Positions 52,973 to 62,378 are shown, numbered from the stretch's first letter. The stretch is DNA of 64,000 nt from Sulfurovum sp. UBA12169 (GCA_002742845.1 DLUH01000005.1:383707-447706); one strand, 5' to 3'. Made by a program: numbers and translations. The notes: generated by a model not told the origin, from the sequence alone.

Positions 52973-54016
52973 TTGAAGAAATTTTACACACTATTACTTG
53001 CAATGTCTCTCTCAACCACAGCAATTTATGCATCTGGAAAATTAATTAATCATACTATAAAAAATGGCGATTCTCTTTATACAATAGCTCGAAAGTATGA
53101 TACCAGTGTTGCAGAACTCCAAAAGGCCAACAATATTAAGAAGGGAGAGATTCTTAAGCTTGGCAAAGTATTAAAAGTGCCATCGAATGCTAAAACAGAC
53201 AAAAAAATAGCACAAAAAAATAGTGTAAAATCTACAGCACATACTATTTGCCAAGGTGATACCCTTTTTGCCATAGCCAGAAAGTATCACACAACCGTTG
53301 ATGGGATCAGGAGAGCAAATGGCATTAAAAGCGGAGAAACACTTAAGCTAGGAAGAATGATACAGGTGCCCCAGAATACAAATATTCAAAACAGCAATAA
53401 AAAAATAGTTCAAGTTGCCACCAAGACAACTAAACTAAACAAAGAAGATAAAAAAGCAATAAAAACATTGGTAGCAAAAAATGATCAGTCAAATAAGGCG
53501 CTTAAAACAGCTCTTATTTCTCATGCTGCCCCATTGGCAAGCAATCATGCTCAAAAAAATAATCAAAAATTATCTACAAAAGCTACAAAATCAAAATCCG
53601 AAAATATTTGTAATGTTGAGCCTACAAGGATTACTTCTTTGGCAAAGCAAAAATTGGGAAAAAAATATGTTTGGGGTGCAACGGGAAACAAAGATACTTT
53701 TGATTGTTCAGGTTTGACGACTTATGTATATAAGAAAAATGGTATCAGTTTGCCAAGAAGAGCAATTGCCCAATCAAAAGTAGGGAAAGCGGTAAGTAAA
53801 AAAGAGTTGCGCAAGGGAGATCTTGTGTTTTTTGATACATCTAAAAATCGCAAGGGATATATTAATCATGTAGGTATTTATATTGGAGATGGTAAGTTTA
53901 TCCATGCAAGTTCAGCCAAAAACAAAGTAGTTATAACCGATTTATCAAAATCTTTTTATAATGAAAGATTTAAAGTCGCAAGAAGAGTTACTCCCCCAGC
54001 CTCTACATCTCTCTAA
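52973..54016 (+). CDS. LysM-NlpC/P60 cell-wall hydrolase
   Basis: A 347-residue secreted peptidoglycan hydrolase. It starts at TTG with AAGGAG upstream and a signal peptide (LLLAMSLSTTAIYA). Two LysM domains follow (IKNGDSLYTIARKYDTSVAE and ICQGDTLFAIARKYHTTVDG), then a Lys/Ala/Asn-rich linker (about 120-215) and an NlpC/P60 domain with the catalytic Cys in DTFDCSGLTTYVY, His in INHVGIYIGD and a third polar residue in FIHASS. It probably cuts D-Glu-DAP bonds in stem peptides. A shared terminator separates it from ilvD. Confidence 0.93.
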   Translation: MKKFYTLLLAMSLSTTAIYASGKLINHTIKNGDSLYTIARKYDTSVAELQKANNIKKGEILKLGKVLKVPSNAKTDKKIAQKNSVKSTAHTICQGDTLFAIARKYHTTVDGIRRANGIKSGETLKLGRMIQVPQNTNIQNSNKKIVQVATKTTKLNKEDKKAIKTLVAKNDQSNKALKTALISHAAPLASNHAQKNNQKLSTKATKSKSENICNVEPTRITSLAKQKLGKKYVWGATGNKDTFDCSGLTTYVYKKNGISLPRRAIAQSKVGKAVSKKELRKGDLVFFDTSKNRKGYINHVGIYIGDGKFIHASSAKNKVVITDLSKSFYNERFKVARRVTPPASTSL

Positions 54017-54045
54017 AAATTCTAAAGATAAGTACTTTTTTTAAA

Positions 54046-54065
54046 AACCCTCAAGATTGAGGGTT
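54046..54065. terminator. Bidirectional terminator between the NlpC gene and ilvD
   Basis: Perfect 9-bp inverted repeat (AACCCTCAA GA TTGAGGGTT) with T-rich runs on both sides; it serves both converging genes. Confidence 0.75.
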
Positions 54066-54074
54066 AGTTTTTGT

Positions 54075-55763
54075 TTATTCTGCTTTTAAAACGGCACCTG
54101 AACTGGCATTGGTAACAAGCGCTCTATATTGACTAAGCCATTTTGATTTTAAAGGTTTCAGTATAGGCTTAAATTCGTCTTTTCTTTTGGCTATTTCTTC
54201 AAATGTAAGATTTGCTTCCAGGATATGATTGTCCACATCAATATGAATTTCATCACCGTCTTCAAGTAGCCCTATCATTCCCCCTTCGGCTGCTTCCGGG
54301 CTGACGTGACCTATGCTTGCTCCTCTGGTCGCACCGGAAAAACGGCCATCTGTAATAAGCGCAACTTTGTCGCCAAGACCCATTCCCATAATGAGGCTTG
54401 TCGGACTTAGCATCTCCTGCATTCCCGGTCCTCCTTTTGGGCCTTCATAGCGAATAACAACTACATTTCCTGCGTTTACTTTTCCCTTAAGGATGCCTTC
54501 AATAGCCTCATCTTGAGAATTAAAACATACTGCAGTACCCGTAAAAACTCTTTCTCCTGTGATCCCGGCTGTTTTGATAACAGCTCCTTGTTCGGCAAGA
54601 TTTCCATAAAGTATAGCCAGCCCTCCAACTTCGGAGTAGGGATTGTCTATAGTATGAATGATATTGGTATCTAAAATTTTAGCATCCGCTATTTTCTCAT
54701 ATAAACTTTCACCAGTGATGGTAAGATTATCGATAAGAACATTATTCCCGCGCTTCATCATCTCATGCATTACGGCATTGACTCCGCCGGCCCTGTTGAT
54801 ATCTTCCATATGTACGGTGCTAAGTGACGGGGATATCTTGGCAATGTGTGAAACTTTTTTAGAGATAATATTAATATCTTCCAAATAAAATTCCACATCA
54901 GCCTCTTTCGCGATAGCCAACATATGCAAAACAGTATTGGAACTCCCTCCCATTGCCATATCTACTGCAAATGCATTGCGTACGGCATTTTCATTAAGAA
55001 TATTTTTAAGCTTATATTTGTCACGCTCTACCTGTTCTAATTTGGCTATTTCACAGATACGGCGAGCTGCTTTTTTATAAAGTTCCGTTCTTTCGGGGGT
55101 TAATGCAAGAATTGTTCCGTTGCCCGGAAGCGCTATTCCCATAGCTTCCATGAGTGTATTCATGGAGTTAGCTGTAAACATTCCCGAACATGAGCCGCCG
55201 CTTGGGCACGCATGGCATTCGATATCATAAAGCTCTTCGTCTGTAATTTCACCTGTTTCGTGCTTTCCAACCGCTTCAAAAGCAAAAGCAAGGTCAATGG
55301 GCATCCCATCTTTTGTATACCCTTTTTGCATTGGTCCGCCAGATACAAATACTGTCGGCACATTTACACGCAGTGCACCCATAATCATACCAGGAACGAT
55401 TTTATCACAGTTAGGAATGGCAATCATTGCATCAAGCTTGTGGGCATTCATTACTGTTTCTATGGAGTTGGCAATAAGTTCACGGCTTGGAAGAGAGTAG
55501 AGCATACCATCGTGTCCCATTGCGATTCCGTCATCAACTCCAATTGTATTGAACTCAAAAGGAACACATCCGTTTGCACGAATCTCTTCTTTGATAATTT
55601 CAGACACTTTATTTAGAAAAAAATGTCCGGGAATAATTTCAATGAAAGAGTTTGCTACACCAATAAACGGTTTATTGAAATCCTCATCTTTTAATCCAGT
55701 AGCTCGAAGTAAGCTTCTGTGGGGGGCTCTATTGAATCCCTGTTTTATTTCATCACTTCTCAT
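54075..55763 (-). CDS. ilvD: Dihydroxy-acid dehydratase
   Basis: IlvD dehydrates dihydroxy acids in valine, leucine and isoleucine synthesis, with an iron-sulfur cluster. The 562-residue protein has [20 protein letters not shown] at the N-terminus, the cluster cysteines in [15 protein letters not shown] and [20 protein letters not shown], and [19 protein letters not shown] near the end. Length is normal. A minus-strand TATAAT at 55798-55793 is its likely promoter. It is transcribed away from the tRNA cluster. Confidence 0.97.
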   Translation of the reverse strand: MRSDEIKQGFNRAPHRSLLRATGLKDEDFNKPFIGVANSFIEIIPGHFFLNKVSEIIKEEIRANGCVPFEFNTIGVDDGIAMGHDGMLYSLPSRELIANSIETVMNAHKLDAMIAIPNCDKIVPGMIMGALRVNVPTVFVSGGPMQKGYTKDGMPIDLAFAFEAVGKHETGEITDEELYDIECHACPSGGSCSGMFTANSMNTLMEAMGIALPGNGTILALTPERTELYKKAARRICEIAKLEQVERDKYKLKNILNENAVRNAFAVDMAMGGSSNTVLHMLAIAKEADVEFYLEDINIISKKVSHIAKISPSLSTVHMEDINRAGGVNAVMHEMMKRGNNVLIDNLTITGESLYEKIADAKILDTNIIHTIDNPYSEVGGLAILYGNLAEQGAVIKTAGITGERVFTGTAVCFNSQDEAIEGILKGKVNAGNVVVIRYEGPKGGPGMQEMLSPTSLIMGMGLGDKVALITDGRFSGATRGASIGHVSPEAAEGGMIGLLEDGDEIHIDVDNHILEANLTFEEIAKRKDEFKPILKPLKSKWLSQYRALVTNASSGAVLKAE

Positions 55764-55792
55764 TGTTAAGAACCTTTAAGATAATTTGAATG

Positions 55793-55798
55793 ATTATA
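55793..55798 (-). promoter_or_regulatory. -10 box of ilvD
   Basis: TATAAT on the minus strand, 30 bases before the ilvD start. Confidence 0.5.
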
Positions 55799-55884
55799 GC
55801 ACTTTCGTACTCAAAAAGAGCAGGATAAATCATTTTTTTGCCACAAAACCATGGTTTTCTCTTTACATTAAAATATTTTTTAGC

Positions 55885-55890
55885 TATAAT
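55885..55890 (+). promoter_or_regulatory. -10 box of the tRNA-Gly transcript
   Basis: TATAAT 45 bases upstream of tRNA-Gly. Confidence 0.5.
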
Positions 55891-55934
55891 GTCATTCCAT
55901 TTTCGGATTAAACTCTTCAAATGGTTGTTGGGGT

Positions 55935-56009
55935 GCGGGCGTAGCTCAGGGGTAGAGCATAACCTTGCCAAGGTTAGGGTCGACGGTTCGAATCCGTTCG
56001 CCCGCTCCA
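55935..56009 (+). tRNA. tRNA-Gly (anticodon GCC)
   Basis: 75 nt cloverleaf; acceptor GCGGGCG/CGCCCGC, anticodon loop CTTGCCA, encoded CCA. First of a four-tRNA group. Confidence 0.97.
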
Positions 56010-56132
56010 TAAATAAAAAATCCTCTTGATGTGAAACGGTCACAATCAATTAATCTTGCTGAATTCATTGTGCAACTCAGAAGAGACTAGAAGTGTATAA
56101 ATTTATAATTGTTTAAGTGGTGTTTCTATGAT

Positions 56133-56220
56133 GCCCGGATGGTGAAATCGGTAGACACAGGGGACTTAAAATCCCCCGGCTATTGCAGCTGTGCCGGTTC
56201 GAGTCCGGCTCCGGGCACCA
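56133..56220 (+). tRNA. tRNA-Leu (anticodon UAA)
   Basis: 88 nt class II tRNA; acceptor GCCCGGA/TCCGGGC, anticodon loop ACTTAAA, long variable arm, encoded CCA. Confidence 0.96.
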
Positions 56221-56225
56221 CCTTT

Positions 56226-56299
56226 GGAGCTATCGCCAAGCGGTAAGGCCGCAGCCTGCAAAGCTGCTATCCCCGGTTCAAATCCGGGTAGCTCCTCCA
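56226..56299 (+). tRNA. tRNA-Cys (anticodon GCA)
   Basis: 74 nt; acceptor GGAGCTA/TAGCTCC, anticodon loop CTGCAAA, encoded CCA, only 5 bp after tRNA-Leu. Confidence 0.96.
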
Positions 56300-56354
56300 T
56301 ATTTAAACTAGATTTTATCTTTTTAGGATAGAATTTTATTCTTTTCATAACCAT

Positions 56355-56442
56355 CGGGAGATGGTAGAGCGGTTGAATACACCGGTCTTGAAAACCGGCG
56401 AAGGTAACACTTCCGGGGGTTCGAATCCCCCTCTCCCGGCCA
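56355..56442 (+). tRNA. tRNA-Ser (anticodon UGA)
   Basis: 88 nt class II tRNA; acceptor CGGGAGA/TCTCCCG, anticodon loop CTTGAAA, variable arm, discriminator G, encoded CCA. Confidence 0.96.
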
Positions 56443-56560
56443 TTTTCATTCTTTATTCATCATTGTGCTAACGAAATTTATGCAGACAAGATACTGCTAC
56501 TCCAAAATCAACTTAGGTTTGATTGGAAAATATTTTTAGGTATTTAGCCATAATTTCTGC

Positions 56561-56677
56561 TTATTTTTTTAAGATATTGTTTTTGAATCCTTTTATGTTT
56601 TTAAGTGAAATTTTATAGCTAAAGTATATTATCGCAGGCCAAAGGCCTAACCAAAATAATGAAACTGTATAATCCAT
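56561..56677 (-). CDS. Small CydX-like single-span membrane peptide of the cyd operon
   Basis: A 38-codon gene 9 bp after the cydB stop with a perfect AGGAGG 5 nt before its ATG. It encodes a short acidic start (MDYTVS), one aromatic-rich membrane segment (LFWLGLWPAIIYFSYKI) and a basic tail. Position, size and topology are those of CydX, the third subunit that stabilises cytochrome bd in proteobacteria, though its sequence is not clearly homologous. I infer an equivalent role; a distinct small subunit is the alternative. It is too short for most gene finders. Confidence 0.7.
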   Translation of the reverse strand: MDYTVSLFWLGLWPAIIYFSYKISLKNIKGFKNNILKK

Positions 56678-56686
56678 ATTTTCCTC

Positions 56687-57817
56687 CTAATAATTGTGCG
56701 CATCGGGCGCCTCAATCTCTTCTTTCGTAATTTTTGTTTTATTCATTTGGTGCCAGGCGTATGCTATGTATCCTAAAACAAAAGGAACCATCAAAGAAAC
56801 ATATCCCATGACCATCAATGTATAGTGACTGCCGGAACTATTCATAATAGTTAAGGAACTTTGCAAATCAAATGTAGAGGGATAGTAGGCAGTGCCATTG
56901 AGTCCCACATTTAATAGCAACGCGGTTACCGCCAATACTGTACCTGCTCCTCCTGTTTTAATACAAGAGGATTTGTTAAAATGCACAGTCAAATAAACTG
57001 CTGTAATTACCATCACAACACCCGACAAAAACATGCCTAAAATGACAGGCATGTCTAGAAAATTCAACAAATATTTAAAAGACTGTATATAAATGGAGCC
57101 ATTTTCATTGATCGCAAAACCGTCTTTAGTTAAAATCCAAATTATGAAGCTTAGGAAAAATATCAAAAATGCAATCATGGTAAATTTGATTGAGTCGATG
57201 GCCCTATTTTGTATGTCTTGATGGTCTATGCTGTTTATAAAATATAGCGCACCTAATATTTTTGATAAAAATACCAAAGCAAAGCCAAGCAAATAATTGA
57301 ACGGATTTAGTAATGCCTCCAAGCCCCTTAAATCATTTTGCCAATATGAAAAATTTCTTTCATCTATGATAAATTCATTGCCGCTAAAAAAAGTACTTAC
57401 GGCAACGCCAAGCAAAAATACGCCCATATTTCCGTTGATATATAAAAAAGTTTCATAAGTTTTTTGACCAAAAAAGTTATTTGGTTTTATTCTGTATTCA
57501 TAGCTAACGGCTTGAATGATAAAGCAAAAAAGGATCGCCATCCATACCCAGTAGGCTCCCCCGAAACTTGTACTGTAAAAAAGAGGAAAAGCGGCAAAAA
57601 GTGCTCCGCCAAACAATACCAAAGCAGTAAACCCAAGCTCCCATTTTCTGCCTAGGCTATTGACCATCATGGTTTTTTCCGTTTCGTTTGCAGAAAGAGT
57701 ATTTAAAAGAGTTTGCCCTCCTTGTACAAACATCATAAAAACGAATAATCCTCCAAGAAGTGAGATTATACTCCACCAATATTGTTGCAATTGCAACAGA
57801 GATAAATTTTCAAACAT
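56687..57817 (-). CDS. cydB: Cytochrome bd ubiquinol oxidase subunit II
   Basis: CydB is the structural partner of CydA in the terminal oxidase that reduces O2 with quinol. The 376-residue protein has about eight to nine hydrophobic spans and begins MFENLSLLQLQQYWW, preceded by GGGAGG; the longer frame to 57847 would overlap cydA. The stop of cydA and this start are 1 bp apart. Features such as GGAYWVWMAILF and AVSYEYRIK are typical of CydB. It is followed by the 38-codon small gene. Confidence 0.95.
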   Translation of the reverse strand: MFENLSLLQLQQYWWSIISLLGGLFVFMMFVQGGQTLLNTLSANETEKTMMVNSLGRKWELGFTALVLFGGALFAAFPLFYSTSFGGAYWVWMAILFCFIIQAVSYEYRIKPNNFFGQKTYETFLYINGNMGVFLLGVAVSTFFSGNEFIIDERNFSYWQNDLRGLEALLNPFNYLLGFALVFLSKILGALYFINSIDHQDIQNRAIDSIKFTMIAFLIFFLSFIIWILTKDGFAINENGSIYIQSFKYLLNFLDMPVILGMFLSGVVMVITAVYLTVHFNKSSCIKTGGAGTVLAVTALLLNVGLNGTAYYPSTFDLQSSLTIMNSSGSHYTLMVMGYVSLMVPFVLGYIAYAWHQMNKTKITKEEIEAPDAHNY

Positions 57818-57818
57818 C

Positions 57819-59345
57819 TTAGTGCCTCCCCTCAAAACCAAGTTCAATTTGTTTTGTCATAATTTTTATTTCAGCGATCAATAATGCAGTAAAGAGAACC
57901 GCAAAGAGCCAAAATGTTATCATGACATTCGTGCTTGAAATATTTGTAACCGCTATACCGACCGGCATAAGATCTTGTACAGCCCATGGCTGCCTGCCTA
58001 CTTCGGCCACAATCCATCCTGCTTCGGCAGCAATATACCCAAGGGGTATTGACCAAAGGGCAGATTTTAAAATTAGTTTATAATTGGTAATTTCTCTTTT
58101 TTGAACAAGAAATAAAAGAAGAGCAAAAAGTACCATAAACCAAATTCCCAGTATGACCATTAGATGAAAACTATAAAATGTTAAAGCAACGGGCGGAACG
58201 ATATCTTCCGGTTTTTCCAAATATCCATATCCAAAATATGGCATATTTTCACCCAAAACCATTTTCGCCTCATTTGCTTTTTCATCATTGTCGGTACGTT
58301 TTGCATTTTTATATTCTTTAAACGCTTCAACGGCAATTTTGCCTTTTTGGATTTTCTCTTTCGCGCTCATGATGTTTTGTTCGCTGTTGCCCCAAACTAA
58401 ATCTTTAAGCCCCGGCACATAAGCATCAATATTGTGATGTCCAAGAAGCGATAGAATATATGGAATTTCAAGCTCAAAAAGATATGTATTTTCATTATTT
58501 TGGAGTGTTTTGTTCGGATTAAGTGCTCCTATTACTACGATCCCCGCTTCATTTTTTCCTTCATACAGTCCTTCCATGGCAGCCAGTTTAACCGGTTGCG
58601 TCATAGCAACTTGATGTGCCGATTCATCGCCGCTGAATAAAAGAAAAAGTGAAGTAATGAACCCAAAAGTGGCCCCTATGATCAAAGAGTTTTTAGCCAT
58701 CCACGTATCTTTATCCTTTAGTATCAGCCAGCTACTTATGCCCACAACAAACAAAGAGGCTATCACATAACCGCTGCCTACAGTATGTAAAAATTTACTC
58801 ACGGCTACGGGAGAAAGTATTACCTCCCAAAAGTTACTCATTTCGTTTCTTGCTGTATCGGGATTAAATACCATACCTACGGGATACTGCATCCATCCGT
58901 TTGCAACCAATATCCAGAGTGCCGAAAGATTTGAACCTATAGCTACCAGCCAGGTTGAAAGCAAATGAAAGCTTTTTGATACTCTGTTCCATCCAAAAAA
59001 CATTACAGCAAAAAATGTACTTTCCATAAAAAATGCTAAAATACCTTCAATTGCTAAAGGTGCTCCAAAAATATCCCCCACAAACCAACTATAGTTTGCC
59101 CAGTTTGTACCAAACTCAAATTCCATAATAATGCCGGTTGCAACACCTATAGCAAAGTTGATTGCAAACAAGGTCATCCAAAAAATGGTGATCTTTTTCC
59201 ATCTTTCATCACCTGTTTTAACATAGATAGTTTCCATAAAAGCAACGATAAAGCCAAGTCCCAATGTAAGGGGGACAAACAAAAAGTGATAAATTGCGGT
59301 CAAGGCAAATTGTGCTCTGCTCCAGTCCACCAATGTCTCTTCCAT
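57819..59345 (-). CDS. cydA: Cytochrome bd ubiquinol oxidase subunit I
   Basis: CydA binds hemes b558, b595 and d and oxidises quinol. The 508-residue protein has the axial His in AIYHFLFVPLTLGLG, a FWMTLFAINFAIGVATGI segment, a large Q-loop region (about residues 250-400) and the conserved GRQPWAVQDLMP near the C-terminus. All fit the family. It is the second gene of a DUF4492-cydA-cydB-small-gene operon. High O2 affinity of bd oxidases suits a microaerobic habitat; a bd-type variant insensitive to cyanide cannot be told from sequence. Confidence 0.96.
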   Translation of the reverse strand: MEETLVDWSRAQFALTAIYHFLFVPLTLGLGFIVAFMETIYVKTGDERWKKITIFWMTLFAINFAIGVATGIIMEFEFGTNWANYSWFVGDIFGAPLAIEGILAFFMESTFFAVMFFGWNRVSKSFHLLSTWLVAIGSNLSALWILVANGWMQYPVGMVFNPDTARNEMSNFWEVILSPVAVSKFLHTVGSGYVIASLFVVGISSWLILKDKDTWMAKNSLIIGATFGFITSLFLLFSGDESAHQVAMTQPVKLAAMEGLYEGKNEAGIVVIGALNPNKTLQNNENTYLFELEIPYILSLLGHHNIDAYVPGLKDLVWGNSEQNIMSAKEKIQKGKIAVEAFKEYKNAKRTDNDEKANEAKMVLGENMPYFGYGYLEKPEDIVPPVALTFYSFHLMVILGIWFMVLFALLLFLVQKREITNYKLILKSALWSIPLGYIAAEAGWIVAEVGRQPWAVQDLMPVGIAVTNISSTNVMITFWLFAVLFTALLIAEIKIMTKQIELGFEGRH

Positions 59346-59347
59346 AA

Positions 59348-59557
59348 CTATCTCCTTGTCAAATTAGATGAAACAAATTCAGATTTTTCGCTATCTGTTT
59401 TATATTCACTTTGAAATGTTTTGTCATGTATGAAAAGTTTTAAAACTATCAAAATTACAAATAGTTTTATAAAAACTATTTTCCATAGTATTTTCCCTAC
59501 CGTCATCTTTCTAAAACCTTCTATATACATATCATAAATAAGTTTTATACTATTCAT
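59348..59557 (-). CDS. DUF4492 small membrane protein upstream of cydA
   Basis: A 69-residue protein with one hydrophobic segment (LWKIVFIKLFVILIVLKLF, about 24-42) after a basic amphipathic start (YIEGFRKMTVGK). It matches the DUF4492 type that precedes cydA in Bacteroidota and Campylobacterota. Its stop is 2 bp before the cydA start, and AAAGG precedes its own ATG, so it is the first gene of the operon. Its function is unknown; an assembly or accessory role for cytochrome bd is inferred from the conserved linkage. Confidence 0.82.
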   Translation of the reverse strand: MNSIKLIYDMYIEGFRKMTVGKILWKIVFIKLFVILIVLKLFIHDKTFQSEYKTDSEKSEFVSSNLTRR

Positions 59558-59859
59558 AGCTTTACCTTTTTGAACATATGACCATATTTTATTATGAATT
59601 TAATCTTGTGTCAAGTATTTATCAAGAGATAATAAATAGTATTAAAGAATTATTTTATGGCAAAACTAATACCTTTACGGCAATAAAAATATAAAAATAA
59701 AGGGCGCATTCTGAAGAAGAAAAATTTGTGATTATTATCAATATAAAATATTCGAAAGGTTTTTTATAGAGCCAATTGATCTATTGAAATCAATAGGAAA
59801 AAGTATATTTTATGCTATGATAAAAGATCAAATAAATCTATATTCGAAGGAGTGAACAG
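59558..59859. other. Divergent regulatory region between the cyd operon and doxX
   Basis: About 300 AT-rich bp. It has a perfect inverted repeat CTATTGA-AA-TCAATAG (59781-59796), flanked by ATTGAT and ATCAAT, between the two promoters. No gene is seen. Confidence 0.5.
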
Positions 59860-60243
59860 ATGCATGAGAACATGGCAAAATTAATGTTGCGAGTAATGGT
59901 GGGGGGCTTGATGTTATTTCACGGCATTCATAAAGCAACGCACGGCATTGCTCCGATCAAAGGAATGCTTGCGGCACATCATTTTCCTGAGATGTTAGGA
60001 TATGGGATCTATGTCGGCGAAATACTTGCGCCCATTTTTCTTATTATTGGATGGAAAAGCCGATGGTGGGCCGGTATTATTGCGATGACGATGGTGGGGG
60101 CTATCTACCTGGCACACAGTAAAGATATTTTTGCCATCAATGCTCATGGGGCATGGATGATAGAGTTACCCATACTGTTTTTGATTTCTTCGTTGGCAAT
60201 AGTTTTGCTTGGGTCTGGAAAATATGCGATAATTCGTGACTAA
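59860..60243 (+). CDS. DoxX-family membrane protein
   Basis: A 127-residue protein with four hydrophobic spans. The start MLRVMVGGLMLFHGIHKATHG and the GYGIYVGEILAPIFLIIGWKS and LAIVLLGSGKYAI segments match the DoxX/YphA family, which is linked to oxidative-stress or quinone-associated functions in several bacteria. GAAGGAG precedes the ATG. It runs away from the cyd operon and is 58 bp upstream of the MsrBA gene, so these two may share a transcript. Precise function is unknown. Confidence 0.85.
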   Translation: MHENMAKLMLRVMVGGLMLFHGIHKATHGIAPIKGMLAAHHFPEMLGYGIYVGEILAPIFLIIGWKSRWWAGIIAMTMVGAIYLAHSKDIFAINAHGAWMIELPILFLISSLAIVLLGSGKYAIIRD

Positions 60244-60301
60244 GAAAGGCGGAAAATGTATAAAAAGGCAGTAGCATATATTGAACATAAAGGAAAGTGT
60301 A

Positions 60302-61237
60302 ATGAAAAAAATAAGTCTTGTGTGGATATTGTTGTTTTTGGCCTTTCTTTTGGGGGATCAAATGAAGCCATGGACTGAGCGTATTAAGACGCTATCGCCC
60401 GAAGAAAAGCATGTGATTGTAGACAAAGGAACGGAAATGCCTTTCTCGGGAGAATATGTAAGCACAACGCAAGAGGGTATTTATACCTGCAAAGTATGTG
60501 GCCAACCGCTTTATGTTTCTAAAGATAAATTTAATTCACATTGCGGATGGCCAAGTTTTGACGATGCCATTCCCGGAGCAGTCAAAGAACAAACGGATGA
60601 CGATGGTAGACGCACGGAAATTGTTTGCGCAAAGTGCGGTGCACATCTTGGCCATGTATTTAGGGGAGAGGGGTTTACTCCCAAAAACACGAGACACTGC
60701 GTAAACTCCATTTCACTTCAGTTTGAAGCAAAAAAAGACAATTTCGACAAAGTGTTACAGAAGGCTTACTTTGCGGGGGGATGTTTTTGGGGTGTTGAAT
60801 ATTACCTTGAAAAACTCAACGGTGTAAAAGAAGTGACCTCCGGGTATATGGGAGGTGCTATTGAGGCTCCCACTTATGAACAAGTGTCTGCCGGCCAAAC
60901 AGGACACCTTGAGGCTGTAGAAGTAGTGTATGATCCAAAGATCATTACTTATGAAGCGCTTGCTAAAACATTTTTTGAGATTCATGATCCTACCCAAATA
61001 GACGGCCAAGGACCGGATATTGGAGAACAATATCGTTCCGCGGTATTTGTGGGCAATCAGAAAGAAAGAGAAGTTATTGAAAATCTTATTGGTTTGCTTG
61101 AAAAAAAAGGCTTTAAAGTTGCCACCAAGGTACTGGATATAAAGCCTTTCTATAAAGCTGAAGCCTATCACCAGAACTACTATCAGCAAAAAGAAAAGAC
61201 TCCCTATTGCCATGGGTATGTGAAGCGTTTTGATTAG
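60302..61237 (+). CDS. msrBA: Bifunctional periplasmic methionine sulfoxide reductase, MsrB-MsrA fusion
   Basis: The enzyme repairs both R- and S-methionine sulfoxide. The 311-residue protein begins with a signal-like segment (MKKISLVWILLFLAFLLGD), so it is probably exported. The MsrB domain comes first (zinc cysteines in CKVCGQ and CAKCGAHLGH; catalytic RHCVNSISL), then MsrA (AYFAGGCFWGVEYYLEKLNG with catalytic Cys, and GDGPDIG-like QGPDIGEQYRS). The order B-A is the reverse of many fusions. It lies after doxX in the same direction. Confidence 0.95.
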   Translation: MKKISLVWILLFLAFLLGDQMKPWTERIKTLSPEEKHVIVDKGTEMPFSGEYVSTTQEGIYTCKVCGQPLYVSKDKFNSHCGWPSFDDAIPGAVKEQTDDDGRRTEIVCAKCGAHLGHVFRGEGFTPKNTRHCVNSISLQFEAKKDNFDKVLQKAYFAGGCFWGVEYYLEKLNGVKEVTSGYMGGAIEAPTYEQVSAGQTGHLEAVEVVYDPKIITYEALAKTFFEIHDPTQIDGQGPDIGEQYRSAVFVGNQKEREVIENLIGLLEKKGFKVATKVLDIKPFYKAEAYHQNYYQQKEKTPYCHGYVKRFD

Positions 61238-61433
61238 TTTCAAGAGTGATGCAAGCAGGGGAGGTGTGTCTACCTTTCTCGTTTGAGCAGACCTTCTCTG
61301 TATTGATTAAATGTCTGTTAAAAGGCAGGATTTCAGGTTTGGTTGGAGAAGAAGTAAAACTTTTTGTGCAAGAGAGAATCAAAATTCAGGGCTTTACCCT
61401 TTTGTGTGCTGCAAGAGAGGTAGTACCGGAACA

Positions 61434-61694
61434 TCAAATACCGCAATCTGACCCATGTACCGAAAACGTATTGGTATAGCCGCATTGTGTACAAGTAAAA
61501 GTAAGGATTTTTGGCCCAGAGCATCCCGTTGATCTTTGATCAGCAAGCTCAATGCTTTTCTGGTGGCACTTTGGACAAAATCCTCGCTTGATGCTTGCCA
61601 GTTCGCTCTTTTTTTCTTTGAGATAATAGACATAGCTCAACACGGAGCCCGCAAGAATAATCACTAGAAAAAGTATGAGATATAATGTATCCAT
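61434..61694 (-). CDS. Small membrane protein with two CxxC zinc-ribbon knuckles
   Basis: An 86-residue protein: an N-terminal membrane segment (MDTLYLILFLVIILAGSVLS), then a basic linker and a cytoplasmic or periplasmic zinc ribbon with CPKC near residue 40 and CTQC near residue 68, plus two further Cys. I do not recognise a named family. It is directly followed upstream by the YgjP-type gene (8 bp), so the two probably form an operon. The 195-bp gap after MsrBA has an open plus-strand frame (61246-61479), rejected as unsupported. Confidence 0.7.
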   Translation of the reverse strand: MDTLYLILFLVIILAGSVLSYVYYLKEKKSELASIKRGFCPKCHQKSIELADQRSTGCSGPKILTFTCTQCGYTNTFSVHGSDCGI

Positions 61695-61702
61695 TCGAAT
61701 CC

Positions 61703-62374
61703 TTAAATGTAGGTTTTAAGCTCGGCAATATGAGTTTTATAATCAGCCATATGTTGCGCAACAAACTGCCAAAAACTTTTTCGGTGATGCTTGTATTTAA
61801 TGTGCGCGAGTTCATGGACAATAAGATAGTGTATCACACAAAGAGGAAGTTTCATGGCCATTGTATTAAAACTTACTGCATTTTTTCCGTTGCAACTCCC
61901 CCACTGTCGCCTAGTCTTGCGAAATTTTATTGCAGAGGGAGATAGCTGCATCTTCTTGGACCACTCTTTAACGAGCGGAGGAAAAAGCATTTTGGCTTTG
62001 TCGGCATAAAAACGGTCGATATGTGCTTGAAAAAGAAGAGGATTGTAAGAGTGATAAAAAAGTATAAATGCCGTCCCGTCAAACTCTAGCCTTGTTATTT
62101 TTTGCGAATGGGCTACAAGCTCGAGAGTGTACTGCTCTCCTAAATAATAGAGACAATTATTTCCTAAAAAATCTAGCGGTTTGCCTTTTTTATTTTGTAT
62201 TTTAGCCCTAGAACTTTGAATCCACTCTGCCTTTTTAAGCAAAAGATGCTCGATATGTTTTAGTGAGACTTTGGGAGATTTAATGATAAGATCTCCATTG
62301 GCATCAAATGTGAGGTAGATGTGTTTGAGCTTTGGGTTGACAATATGGGTATAGCCTGGAAACAAAGAACTCAT
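61703..62374 (-). CDS. YgjP/DUF45-family metal-dependent hydrolase
   Basis: Members contain a SprT-like zinc-peptidase motif. The 223-residue protein has VHELAHIKYKHHRKSFW, the HExxH-type motif with a third ligand His, and the preceding RRQWGSCNGKNAVSFNTMAM typical of YgjP/WLM-like proteins. It may be a peptidase, but substrates are unknown. Length is normal. It begins 4 bp after the MORN lipoprotein stop on the same strand, so the three minus-strand genes 62840 to 61434 probably form one operon. Confidence 0.88.
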   Translation of the reverse strand: MSSLFPGYTHIVNPKLKHIYLTFDANGDLIIKSPKVSLKHIEHLLLKKAEWIQSSRAKIQNKKGKPLDFLGNNCLYYLGEQYTLELVAHSQKITRLEFDGTAFILFYHSYNPLLFQAHIDRFYADKAKMLFPPLVKEWSKKMQLSPSAIKFRKTRRQWGSCNGKNAVSFNTMAMKLPLCVIHYLIVHELAHIKYKHHRKSFWQFVAQHMADYKTHIAELKTYI

Positions 62375-62378
62375 CTGA

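Noticed and set aside
61246-61479. Plus-strand open frame of 77 codons after msrBA
   Set aside because: It reads protein-like in part (GLVGEEVKLFVQERIK) but has no ribosome site and overlaps the zinc-ribbon gene antisense; kept only as a remark.
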